Shown here: piece after piece, positions 1 to 6,742 of the stretch
Layout of the letters: each line of letters opens with the position of its first letter
Numbering within the stretch: the stretch's first letter is position 1
Assembly (NCBI GenBank): GCA_913054415.1
Contig: CAJXII010000007.1
Location: 1 to 25,925 of the forward strand
Direction of reading: 5' to 3'
Length of the DNA: 25,925 nt
From: an uncultured Arcobacter sp.
Lineage (GTDB): Bacteria; Campylobacterota; Campylobacteria; Campylobacterales; Arcobacteraceae
Notes under the pieces: generated by a model
What the model was told of the DNA's origin: nothing
The model's input: only the letters and a program-made list of their open reading frames with translations
The model's database searches: none
Made by a program: the position numbers and the translations under genes

Positions 1-2
1 TT

Positions 3-173
3 AAAATAAACGATAATCCTATTAATACACCAAGGAAAAAATTAATAGTAATAGTTACTTTTGTAACCTCATTAATATTATCAATATTTATAGTATTTTT
101 CATAGACTTTATAAGAAATAATACAGCTTATAACAAACCCCAGAAGCGAACAAGTTACCCCAGCGATATTTAA
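3..173 (+). CDS. C-terminal end of a Wzz-like membrane protein (partial)
   Basis: The reading frame is open from the window edge and stops at TAA 171-173, giving about 56 residues. It shows a Pro-rich and basic lead-in (PINTPRKK), one long hydrophobic helix of about 24 residues, then a short basic tail. This is the usual C-terminal layout of Wzz/chain-length-determinant proteins, in which the second membrane helix ends on the cytoplasmic side. That assignment is by pattern only, since most of the protein lies outside the window. The last 14 or so codons lie inside the first attC-like site (128-263), so the current C-terminus is partly made of recombination-site sequence. The native end may have been replaced when cassettes were inserted or lost. 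Confidence 0.45.
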   Translation, partial: KINDNPINTPRKKLIVIVTFVTSLILSIFIVFFIDFIRNNTAYNKPQKRTSYPSDI

Positions 174-263
174 GCACTTTTTAGCTATAATTTCAAAATA
201 AGTTTTAAAGTGATGCTAATTTAGGCTTAGGGGTAACTTGTCCGCTTAAGTTGGTCGTTATAT
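128..263 (+). repeat. attC-like integron recombination site 1
   Basis: A long imperfect palindrome has the layout of an attC site. The 5' box TTATAAC (128-134) and 3' box GTTATAT (257-263) face each other. Inside them AAGCGAACAAGTTACCCC (144-161) pairs with GGGGTAACTTGTCCGCTT (230-247), 17 of 18 positions complementary. The spacers between the outer boxes and the inner stem are equal in length, as in attC. The centre (AGCACTTT against AAAGTGATGCT) can pair further. The 136-bp length and the TATAACAAAC start resemble Vibrio cholerae VCR repeats. The expected crossover is between G257 and T258. Confidence 0.8.
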
Positions 264-907
264 ATACAAAGGAGCATACAAATAAAATGAATTTAAAATG
301 TACAAAAAAATTATTAGATATTTTAAAAATAAAAAATATAGACAGTTCTAAAGTATCAAATACAAACGAGGATATTGAAAATTGGCATTGTAATATCTTA
401 GACTATGGTGAAATATATGGAGTATTATTAACAAACGATAAAACATTATTTTCATTTTATTTATTTGGCTTTGAAGAAAATGATTTTAGAGATTTCTCTG
501 AAATTATAAAACAAAATATTTTTAAGATTATGTTAAATATGGGATTTGAACAAAAGAAATTTGAAGTTATTTTGGAAAGTATGGAAAACATAAAATTTTC
601 TAAAACTGATAATAGAAAAGTATTAGCTTCAATGAATCAAATGTTACCATATATTCATAGTGGTATGGAACAAGGAATTGATTTAATAGAGATTAATCAT
701 AGACTAAACGATATAATACAAGATAAATTAGAATTAAAAATACCAAGAAAACAATTTGAACTGTTACTAAGTAAGTATATATAACAAAGCGTAGCAACAA
801 AAATATGTCACCTCTGCCGAAAAAAGCTTATATTTGCTTATAAACTTTTAAAACAGTTTAAGCAAAAAAGAACTCAAAAATGGGTAACATATTTTTGTAC
901 TCAACCG
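258..907 (+). mobile_element. integron gene cassette A (DUF6933-like gene)
   Basis: This is the 650-bp interval between the predicted crossover points of attC sites 1 and 2. It has the standard cassette layout: a short leader, one gene on the same strand, the stop codon lying inside the next attC, then the attC itself. The gene has its own ribosome-binding site (AAGGAG at 268-273). Mobility is inferred from structure; no integrase gene is present in the window. Confidence 0.7.
287..784 (+). CDS. DUF6933-like protein of unknown function
   Basis: A 165-residue soluble protein. I chose ATG 287 because AAGGAG lies 13 bases upstream; an upstream in-frame TTG at 251 lies inside the attC stem and is unlikely. 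The pattern matches what I know of the DUF6933 family: an N-terminal CTKKLLDIL stretch, a central ENWHCNIL block (the family 'dWyanl' region), a hydrophobic strand with a TNDKTLFSFYL pattern, and a C-terminal TDNRKVLASMNQM segment. No catalytic motif or membrane helix is evident. The family has no established biochemical role and is frequent in accessory DNA. It is the only gene of cassette A, and its TAA stop (782-784) overlaps the 5' box of attC 2. Confidence 0.6.
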   Translation: MNLKCTKKLLDILKIKNIDSSKVSNTNEDIENWHCNILDYGEIYGVLLTNDKTLFSFYLFGFEENDFRDFSEIIKQNIFKIMLNMGFEQKKFEVILESMENIKFSKTDNRKVLASMNQMLPYIHSGMEQGIDLIEINHRLNDIIQDKLELKIPRKQFELLLSKYI

Positions 908-913
908 TTAGGC
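779..913 (+). repeat. attC-like integron recombination site 2
   Basis: The 5' box ATATAAC (779-785) and 3' box GTTAGGC (907-913) bound the site; the 3' box matches the consensus GTTRRRY exactly. Inside, ACAAAAATATGTCACC (797-812) pairs with GGTAACATATTTTTGT (883-898), 15 of 16 positions complementary. The 135-bp length and the TAACAAA start match site 1, although the stem sequence is different, as expected for attC sites, which conserve structure rather than sequence. Confidence 0.85.
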
Positions 914-998
914 AATAATCTCAATTGTGTATTAAAGTAACATAGCATATAAACTTTATAAAAAATAATCAATTTTAGTTTATATTTTTTACTTCCAT

Positions 999-1340
999 TT
1001 GTATATAAAAATACGAGGAGTGAAAGTAAAACATTTAGAAAATTTTGAATTAGAAAAAGAATTTAGTAAAATTTTGATAAAATTACAGAATGTTAGAGCA
1101 AATGAGTTATATAAGTTTTCAAAAGCAAAAAAACTTATATCAAAAATAAATCCGATATATGAAACAGTTTATAAATATAAAAAATGTAAACGAAAATTAA
1201 AATATATAGGTGTTACAAACAAATATTTTACTAATGGCAAAATTTATAAATCATTTAAATTTAATGGTGCAACATATAAAATAAAGACAAAGAAAACAAA
1301 AAAAGTGATAGGCTACAGTTTTTTTGAAAGGTTAAGTTAA
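999..1340 (+). CDS. small basic hypothetical protein
   Basis: A 113-residue, strongly Lys-rich protein that I do not recognise. It has no membrane helix and no signal peptide. The charge suggests nucleic-acid binding, but no fold is recognisable. The start is uncertain: TTG 999 has no clear ribosome-binding site, while GTG 1020 sits directly against a GAGGAG stretch (too close for normal spacing). The stop TAA (1338-1340) shares a base with the ATG of the next gene (TAATG). The two would therefore be translationally coupled, and the protein may work with the GIY-YIG product. Confidence 0.45.
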   Translation: MYIKIRGVKVKHLENFELEKEFSKILIKLQNVRANELYKFSKAKKLISKINPIYETVYKYKKCKRKLKYIGVTNKYFTNGKIYKSFKFNGATYKIKTKKTKKVIGYSFFERLS

Positions 1341-2254
1341 TGAGTTTTTCAACAAAAGATACAACTTTTGGAACAATAATTTATAAAAATAATAAATATG
1401 ATTTATTGACAAATCCTTTATCTAAAAATGAACATCAAAAAATTAATAAATACAAAAAAGCTTCTTGCATCTTGGGTAAATAGTGAGATCAAATTGATAA
1501 AGAAAAATATGAAAATACAGAAAATAGAATAGGTATCTATCAAATTTATGGAACACACCCTTTATATGGTCATGATAAATTATTATATATTGGTAGAACT
1601 CAAAACCAAAATGGTTTTAAAAGTAGATTAAAAAATAGATGGGTTATAAAAAATGGTGAAGATGATGAAAATGTTAAAATTTACTTAGGAACAATATTTT
1701 CTTATGACAAGGATATTAGTTCTGATGAAAATAATTTTATAGAAAAAGCAGAGGTACTACTTATAAATACTTTAAAACCTGCTTTTAATAGTTCCAATAT
1801 TCAAAGTGTAGGTGAAAAATTACGAGAGCAAAATTATATAATATACAATCATAATAATTATAGAGATATTTATCCTGTATTGTCCTCTAAACACTTTTGG
1901 CAAGACAATAGAATAAATATTATTATTACTGACAAATTGGCTAATAAATTCAAAGCAGAAATTATTGATAATGATGAATATTATATGTTTGCATTACCTA
2001 CAAATGACAATATATTTATTGGTGTTGATTATAGTTGCTGGAATAAGACTAAGCAACCTATCCAAATAGCAATAAATAAAGAAACATTAGATGATATTCA
2101 AGAAGAAAATATTATAAAATCATTTAAACCGTTAGACTATAAAGATGAACATAACCAATGTTATTATATTTCATTAGCAAAATATTTAAAAGATAAAGAT
2201 GCTATTGAAAATATAAGTAAAATTATTACAGATATTGAATCAATAGTAAAATAA
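1340..2254 (+). pseudogene. GIY-YIG nuclease-domain protein, frame-disrupted
   Basis: The whole span is one coding unit of about 304 codons starting at ATG 1340 (AAAGG seven bases upstream), but TAG 1481-1483 and TGA 1484-1486 interrupt it. Reading the neighbouring frame between the A6 run at 1454-1459 and the AAA at 1491-1493 gives a sensible continuation (LLASWVNSEIK) and avoids both stops. One extra A at the first run and one missing A at the second would therefore explain the break. After the stops come GIY (codons 65-67), YIGR (83-86), a conserved basic RLKNR region and an FIEKAEVLLINTLKPAFN segment carrying the expected catalytic Glu, all typical of GIY-YIG endonucleases. The C-terminal half, about 120 residues after the nuclease domain, is unrecognised. 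A TTG at 1880 could only make a fragment without the nuclease domain. Confidence 0.7.
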
Positions 2255-2259
2255 AAATT

Positions 2260-2496
2260 ATGTATCCAAGAGTTAAAGATGTTAAACCAACAGATGATTA
2301 CAAATTAGTTTTAACTTTTACAAACGATGAAGTTAAGATATTTGATGTAACACCATATCTTGAAAAAGGATTTTTTAAACAACTAAAAGATAAAAGTTAT
2401 TTTAAAAATGTAAAGCCTTTTATGGATAGTGTTCAATGGCAAAATGGTCAAGATTTTTGTCCTGATATGTTGTATTTGGATAGTCAAAATGTCTAA
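2260..2496 (+). CDS. DUF2442 family protein
   Basis: A 78-residue protein matching the DUF2442 pattern. An N-terminal RVKDVKPTDDYKLVLTF strand pair is followed by a DEVKIFDVTPYL motif, then a GFFKQLKDKSYFKNV helix, and it ends with a WQNGQDFCPDMLYLDS block (the family 'W.nG.DldPd.LY.dS' signature). DUF2442 proteins are small, often sit beside DUF4160 genes, and are common in cassettes and genomic islands; their function is unresolved, with an antitoxin-like role sometimes suggested. No DUF4160 partner is seen here. It starts six bases after the previous stop and its TAA (2494-2496) lies within the 5' box of attC 3. Confidence 0.75.
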   Translation: MYPRVKDVKPTDDYKLVLTFTNDEVKIFDVTPYLEKGFFKQLKDKSYFKNVKPFMDSVQWQNGQDFCPDMLYLDSQNV

Positions 2497-2631
2497 CAAA
2501 ACTAGCGAATAGCGGTTTTGCGATAGCAAAAAGTTTCCTGAAATCGTAGGAACTAACAAGGCTATACTGCGGTGGTTTAAGGCTTTTATTTTGATAATTT
2601 ATTTTTAAGTAATTCAACTCAGGCGTTATAT
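2491..2631 (+). repeat. attC-like integron recombination site 3
   Basis: The 5' box GTCTAAC (2491-2497) matches RYYYAAC exactly, and the 3' box GTTATAT (2625-2631) is identical to that of site 1. The arms next to the boxes pair in the expected register (tAGcGAAT against the complement of ATTCAACT), and inner segments GCGATAGC and GCTATACTGC, and GTTTCCT with AGGAAC, can also pair. Pairing is weaker than in sites 1 and 2. The 141-bp length and the position directly after a stop codon agree with attC. Confidence 0.65.
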
Positions 2632-2646
2632 GAAAGGAAAGCAAAA

Positions 2647-3060
2647 TTGAATATACAATACAAACTAAATCCAAAACTTACAACTGATGAATTTATAAAT
2701 ATACTAAATCGCTCAACTTTAGGAAAAAGAAGACCTATTGATGATTTAAAAATAATCAAAGGTATGATTGACAATGCAGATATAATAGTAACTGCAACAA
2801 TAGATAATAAAATCATTGGAATTGCAAGAGCAGTAACAGATTTTAATTATTGTTGTTATTTATCTGATTTAGCAGTAGATCAAAAGTATCAAAAAAATAG
2901 CATAGGAAAACAACTTATATCTAAAGTCCAAGAACAATTGAATGATAAATGCAAAATCATATTGCTATCTGCTCCAGATGCGACAGAGTATTATCCAAAA
3001 ATAGGATTTATCAAACATACATCAGCTTGGACTCTTACAAGAGATAAAAAATTGGTTTAA
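2647..3060 (+). CDS. GNAT family N-acetyltransferase
   Basis: A 137-residue acetyl-CoA-dependent N-acetyltransferase of unknown substrate. TTG 2647 is chosen because AAAGGAAAG lies just upstream. It shows the GNAT core: strand DNKIIGIARAV, then CCYLSDLAVDQKYQKNSIGKQLI (motif A, residues about 69-91, with Ser where the first Gly of the R/QxxGxG/A loop usually stands), a following KCKIILLSAP strand, and the typical YYPKIGF motif B near residue 115. The gene begins 16 bases after attC 3 and was probably captured as a cassette; small GNAT genes are among the commonest cassette cargo. No attC follows it. Confidence 0.85.
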   Translation: MNIQYKLNPKLTTDEFINILNRSTLGKRRPIDDLKIIKGMIDNADIIVTATIDNKIIGIARAVTDFNYCCYLSDLAVDQKYQKNSIGKQLISKVQEQLNDKCKIILLSAPDATEYYPKIGFIKHTSAWTLTRDKKLV

Positions 3061-3087
3061 AAATAGTAACTAAAAATTTCTCTCACT

Positions 3088-3105
3088 CCCATCACCCTCG
3101 ATGGG
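3088..3105. repeat. short GC hairpin after the acetyltransferase gene
   Basis: CCCATC (3088-3093) and GATGGG (3100-3105) form a six-base stem with a six-base loop. It is unusually GC-rich for this DNA, but no T-run follows on either side, so a role as an intrinsic terminator is doubtful. Confidence 0.35.
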
Positions 3106-3114
3106 GATACATAC

Positions 3115-3152
3115 TGCAATTTAAAAAATAAACATACAAGAGTTAAATTGCA
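3115..3152. repeat. 10-bp perfect inverted repeat
   Basis: TGCAATTTAA (3115-3124) and TTAAATTGCA (3143-3152) are exact inverted copies separated by 18 bases. It lies in the 215-bp gap between the cassette region and folD. It could bind a dimeric regulator or mark the boundary of the inserted DNA; nothing in the sequence decides between these. Confidence 0.45.
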
Positions 3153-3223
3153 ATGAACTTAAAATAAAATAGATAACAAATTACTAAAAACATCATCCAT
3201 TATCTGAACATTTATCAATATTG

Positions 3224-3243
3224 TATAATTAATTAGATATAAT
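3224..3243 (+). promoter_or_regulatory. folD operon promoter (-10 candidates)
   Basis: Two TATAAT hexamers lie at 3224-3229 and 3238-3243, 32-46 bases before the folD start. No convincing -35 element is present, which is normal for the sigma-70 promoters of Campylobacterota. AGGAG follows at 3264-3268, seven bases before the ATG. This would drive folD-lepB-rpiB and possibly mtnK. Confidence 0.55.
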
Positions 3244-3275
3244 AAGCGACAATAATTATAACTAGGAGATGATTT

Positions 3276-4136
3276 ATGACTATCCTTGATGGAAAAGCCT
3301 TATCAAATAAAATCGCACAAGAAGTATCAAATGATGTCATACAGTTACAAAAAGATGGTATTACACCAGGATTAGCAGTAATATTAGTAGGAAGTGATCC
3401 AGCTAGTGCCACTTATGTAAAAATGAAAAGTAATGCTTGTAAAAAAGCTGGAATATACTCTATAGCTCACGAGATGCCAGAAAGCATAAGTCAAGAGAAT
3501 ATTTTAGAGATAATCGATATGATGAATAACAATCCAAACATTGACGGTATCTTAGTTCAGCTACCACTTCCAGCACATATTGATACCACTACTATACTTG
3601 AGGCTATCGATCCAGCTAAAGATGTAGATGGTTTTCACCCTTACAATGTAGGAAGAGTAACAGCAGGACTTGATGGATTTATCCCTGCTACACCTTATGG
3701 AGTGATGGAACTTCTAAAAGAATACAATATCGATCCAAAAGGTAAAAATGTATGTGTAGTAGGTGCTAGTAATATTGTAGGAAAACCTATGGCAACACTA
3801 CTATTAAATGCCAATGCTACAGTAGAGATATGTCATATTTTCACAGATGATCTTAAAAAACACACTTTAAATGCTGATATTATTTGTGTAGGAGTTGGGG
3901 TTGTAAATCTTATCAAAGAAGATATGGTAAAAGATGATGCTATTATTGTCGATATTGGTATCAATAGATTAGATGATGGTAGATTAGTAGGTGATGTTGA
4001 TTTTGAAAATGTTAATTCAAAATGTTCATATATTACCCCTGTGCCAGGTGGAGTTGGACCTATGACTATTGCAATGCTACTTAAAAACACTATCAAAGCT
4101 GCAAAAATTAGATTAGCAAAAACAAATGGAAAGTAA
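3276..4136 (+). CDS. folD: bifunctional methylenetetrahydrofolate dehydrogenase / methenyltetrahydrofolate cyclohydrolase FolD
   Basis: A 286-residue cytoplasmic enzyme that interconverts 5,10-methylene-, 5,10-methenyl- and 10-formyl-tetrahydrofolate with NADP(H), supplying one-carbon units for purine and formyl-Met synthesis. Full family length. Visible hallmarks are the catalytic Tyr47-x3-Lys51 (YVKMK), the VQLPLPAHI and DPAKDVDGFHPYN segments of the active site, the ATPYGVMELL helix, the nucleotide-binding GASNIVGKPMA loop, and the C-terminal PGGVGPMTIAMLL signature. It has its own promoter and a strong AGGAG site, and it heads the folD-lepB pair, an arrangement common in Campylobacterota. 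Confidence 0.97.
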   Translation: MTILDGKALSNKIAQEVSNDVIQLQKDGITPGLAVILVGSDPASATYVKMKSNACKKAGIYSIAHEMPESISQENILEIIDMMNNNPNIDGILVQLPLPAHIDTTTILEAIDPAKDVDGFHPYNVGRVTAGLDGFIPATPYGVMELLKEYNIDPKGKNVCVVGASNIVGKPMATLLLNANATVEICHIFTDDLKKHTLNADIICVGVGVVNLIKEDMVKDDAIIVDIGINRLDDGRLVGDVDFENVNSKCSYITPVPGGVGPMTIAMLLKNTIKAAKIRLAKTNGK

Positions 4137-4138
4137 GA

Positions 4139-4927
4139 ATGAATTTTTTAAAAAAACTTTATAATTGGTCAGGAACTTGGACGGGAACAGTAGTAATAGT
4201 TCTAAGTATCATATTTTTTCTAGCACAAGCTTTTGTAATACCAAGCGGAAGTATGAAAAATTCTCTTTTAGTAGGAGATATGCTATTTGTAAAAAAATTC
4301 GCTTATGGGATACCAACACCGACTATTCCTTGGCTAGAGTTAAAAATATTACCTGATTTTAGAGGTGATAGACACTTAATAGATGGACCAAAACCCAAAA
4401 GAGGAGATATTGTAGTTTTCAGATATCCGGGAAATCCTAAAGTGCATTATGTAAAAAGATGTGTAGCAAATGGTGGAGATATATTATTTGTCCAGAATAA
4501 AGATCTTTATTTACATCCTCACGAGGGCAATAAATATATCAAATCTCACTACAAAAAAGAAAATATAGTTCAATTAAACGATATGTTATTTGTCAAAAAA
4601 CCTTATGTAGCACAACATCCAGGGATACATCATGATAGTTCTGTTACTCCAGCTACAAGCCCTTATCAACCAATTTTCAATATGCTACCTATTCAAGTTC
4701 CTAAAGGGGAATTTTTTATGATGGGTGATAATAGAGATCACAGTAACGATAGTAGATTTTGGGGAACAGTGCCATACAAATATATAGTAGGAACACCTTG
4801 GTTTATATATTTTAGCTGGGATAAAAACAAAAAAATAAGATGGGATAGAGTATTTCAAACTCCAAAAGAGTTGGAAAATACAAAATATACAAAACAAAAA
4901 GCAAATCATCAAAAAGGGATATACTAA
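4139..4927 (+). CDS. lepB: signal peptidase I
   Basis: A 262-residue inner-membrane serine protease that removes signal peptides from exported proteins on the periplasmic side. One N-terminal membrane helix (residues about 17-33) precedes the catalytic loop PSGSM, with nucleophile Ser38. The general base is Lys106 in the HYVKRCVANGGD box. The family box E motif GDNRDHSNDSRFWG lies at 196-209. The single N-terminal helix, rather than the two of E. coli LepB, is usual for Campylobacterota. The gene begins two bases after the folD stop and its own stop overlaps the rpiB start by one base, so the three are co-transcribed. Confidence 0.96.
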   Translation: MNFLKKLYNWSGTWTGTVVIVLSIIFFLAQAFVIPSGSMKNSLLVGDMLFVKKFAYGIPTPTIPWLELKILPDFRGDRHLIDGPKPKRGDIVVFRYPGNPKVHYVKRCVANGGDILFVQNKDLYLHPHEGNKYIKSHYKKENIVQLNDMLFVKKPYVAQHPGIHHDSSVTPATSPYQPIFNMLPIQVPKGEFFMMGDNRDHSNDSRFWGTVPYKYIVGTPWFIYFSWDKNKKIRWDRVFQTPKELENTKYTKQKANHQKGIY

Positions 4928-5373
4928 TGAAATATTTTATAGGTGCAGATCATGCAGGTATAGAGATAAAAAAATTTGTAAAAGAGTTATTTGAGAAAAA
5001 AGGACATACTGTTGAAGATTTAGGACCATTCAACAAAGATCGAGTTGATTATCCAGATTTTGCAGCAAAAGTTTGTGAAGCAGTTTTGACAAATGAAGAT
5101 AGCAAAGGGATATTAATTTGTGGGACAGGCTTAGGTATGAGTATGAGTGCTAACAAATTTGATGGTATCAGAGCTGCACTTTGTCACAATACTTATAGTG
5201 CAGCAATGGCAAGAGAGCATAATGATGCAAATGTTTTATGTTTGGGCGAAAGAGTTTTAGGTTATGGTATGGTTGAAGCTATTGTAGATGCTTGGGATTC
5301 TCACTCATTTGAGGGTGGAAGACATGCTAATAGAGTAGAAAAAATCAACAAATTAGGAAGCTGTAGAGTATAA
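4927..5373 (+). CDS. rpiB: ribose-5-phosphate isomerase B
   Basis: A 148-residue RpiB/LacA-family isomerase that interconverts ribose 5-phosphate and ribulose 5-phosphate in the pentose phosphate pathway. The N-terminal IGADHAG motif, catalytic Cys65 in the ILICGTGLGMS loop, ANKFDGIRAA, His98 in the AREHNDANVL segment and the C-terminal FEGGRHANRVEKI signature are all present. The start shares a base with the lepB stop. Its position just before mtnK places two sugar-phosphate enzymes side by side, but the family is well conserved and the classical pentose role is the safe assignment. Confidence 0.95.
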   Translation: MKYFIGADHAGIEIKKFVKELFEKKGHTVEDLGPFNKDRVDYPDFAAKVCEAVLTNEDSKGILICGTGLGMSMSANKFDGIRAALCHNTYSAAMAREHNDANVLCLGERVLGYGMVEAIVDAWDSHSFEGGRHANRVEKINKLGSCRV

Positions 5374-5400
5374 ACTTCTATTGCATTATAAAGGATGATT

Positions 5401-6639
5401 ATGCAATACAAAATTTTAGATAAAACAAGTGTAATAAGTTATCTTCTTGGTATTGAAGATGTTGTGAAGTTTTTTGAAGATGATGATTTAGAAGCTTCTG
5501 AAATCGGTGATGGCAATCTTAATTTTGTTTATATAGTATCTTCAAAAAAAGATCCTTCCAAATCACTTATAGTCAAACAAGCCGTTCCGTATCTTAGATG
5601 TGTAGGGGAAGAATTTCCCCTTGGTCGTCAAAGGATGACTTATGAGATAAGAGCTTTAGAGCAGTTTAAACAAATAGCACCTAGTTTTATACCAAATCTT
5701 TACCATACAAGTGAAGAGATGAGTGTAGTGGTTATGCAATATTTAGGCGATCATCAGATTTTAAGATATGATCTAATAGATAAAAAATATTTTTCAAATT
5801 TTGCAGATCATATTAGCACATATCTTGCTAATACACTATTTTTAACATCTTCTTTACATCTGTCAAGTAAAGAAAAAAGAGAATTAATAGATAAATTCAA
5901 TAGCAACACTGAACTTTGTAAACTTACAGAGGATTTTGTATTTACTTTTGCTTTTATGCAAAATGAGACAAATAATATAGAAACTATCAAACAAAATCAA
6001 CCATTAGCAAATCAGATTTTCAATGATAATGAGTTTAAAACAAAAGTATTAGAACTTAAATATAAATTTATGACCCAAAATGATGCCCTACTTCATGGGG
6101 ATTTACATACAGGATCTATTATGTTAAATAGTGATGAAACTTATGTAATTGACCCAGAGTTTGCTTTTGTAGGTCCTTTTGGATTTGATATAGGTGCATT
6201 AATAGCAAATATGGTAAGTGCTTATGTTCATCATAAAATAGTTACAAAAGATCAAGAGTATCAAATATGGCTACTTCAAACTATAAAAGATATTTTAAAC
6301 CAATTTGAAACAAAATTTTTAGATTTATGGGATTCTCAAAAAAATTCAGCACTTTTAGTTGATAACTATATAGATAAAGATTATCTAAAAGAGTATCAAA
6401 AAGCTTTTGTTAAAAATATTATACAAGATAGTATAGGTTTTGCAGGATGTAAATTAGCAAGGCGAATATTTGGTGTTGCAGGTGTTATAGAGATAAGAGG
6501 TATAGAAGATAAAGAGTTAAAAATACAAGCTCAAAATATGATTTTTGATATAGCTAAACAGTTTGTAATCTACCATAACAATATCAATAATATAGATGAG
6601 ATCATCTCAACAATAAAAGACAAGACAATTGTTTTATGA
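5401..6639 (+). CDS. mtnK: S-methyl-5-thioribose kinase
   Basis: A 412-residue kinase of the APH-like fold that phosphorylates 5-methylthioribose (from MTA/SAH nucleosidase) to its 1-phosphate, the entry step of methylthioribose salvage. ATG 5401 is preferred over ATG 5395 because AAGG (5391-5394) is correctly spaced only from the former. Hallmarks: the GDGNLNFVY ATP-binding loop, the LRCVGEEFPLGRQRMTYE substrate block, the catalytic HGDLHTGS loop (residues about 232-239) and the DPEFAFVGPFGFDIG metal-binding block (from residue 251). The enzyme can also act on 5-deoxyribose in some organisms. Its partner mtnA lies 13 kb downstream on the same strand. Confidence 0.93.
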   Translation: MQYKILDKTSVISYLLGIEDVVKFFEDDDLEASEIGDGNLNFVYIVSSKKDPSKSLIVKQAVPYLRCVGEEFPLGRQRMTYEIRALEQFKQIAPSFIPNLYHTSEEMSVVVMQYLGDHQILRYDLIDKKYFSNFADHISTYLANTLFLTSSLHLSSKEKRELIDKFNSNTELCKLTEDFVFTFAFMQNETNNIETIKQNQPLANQIFNDNEFKTKVLELKYKFMTQNDALLHGDLHTGSIMLNSDETYVIDPEFAFVGPFGFDIGALIANMVSAYVHHKIVTKDQEYQIWLLQTIKDILNQFETKFLDLWDSQKNSALLVDNYIDKDYLKEYQKAFVKNIIQDSIGFAGCKLARRIFGVAGVIEIRGIEDKELKIQAQNMIFDIAKQFVIYHNNINNIDEIISTIKDKTIVL

Positions 6640-6659
6640 TATTTTTATCTATTTTAAGA

Positions 6660-6665
6660 TATAAT
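6660..6665 (+). promoter_or_regulatory. promoter (-10) of the hyf-like operon
   Basis: TATAAT at 6660-6665 in an AT-rich context, 20 bases after mtnK stops. The expected start near 6672 leaves a leader of about 70 bases before the first hyf-like gene, containing AGGACTG and CAGCCCT, which could pair with one mismatch. GGAG at 6729-6732 is the ribosome-binding site. Confidence 0.55.
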
Positions 6666-6742
6666 CCCGAAAAATAATTCAGGACTGCATTTTCTCAAAT
6701 CAACAGCCCTCCATTAAAAAATCTTTTTGGAGTTGTTAGAGT

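Larger units (their letters stand above)
908..2625 (+). mobile_element. integron gene cassette B (three genes)
   Basis: The interval between the crossover points of attC sites 2 and 3 is 1718 bp, large for a cassette. It holds a 113-residue basic protein, a GIY-YIG nuclease gene with in-frame stops, and a DUF2442 gene, all on the plus strand and closely spaced. I saw no attC between them, so either this is one multi-gene cassette or an internal attC has been lost. Bases 914-998 ahead of the first gene hold no gene that I can see. Confidence 0.6.

Noticed and set aside
1880..2254. An independent small gene starting at TTG 1880.
   Set aside because: The same frame continues upstream through a full GIY-YIG domain without a stop back to 1487; it is the C-terminal part of the broken nuclease gene.
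2420..2816. Minus-strand coding frames across attC 3 and the acetyltransferase gene.
   Set aside because: They are antisense to well-supported plus-strand genes and an attC site, and show no recognisable domain or ribosome-binding site.
3061..3152. A fourth attC site after the acetyltransferase gene, using GTTAAAT at 3142.
   Set aside because: The would-be 5' box (TAGTAAC) and the arms do not pair in the register seen in the other three sites.
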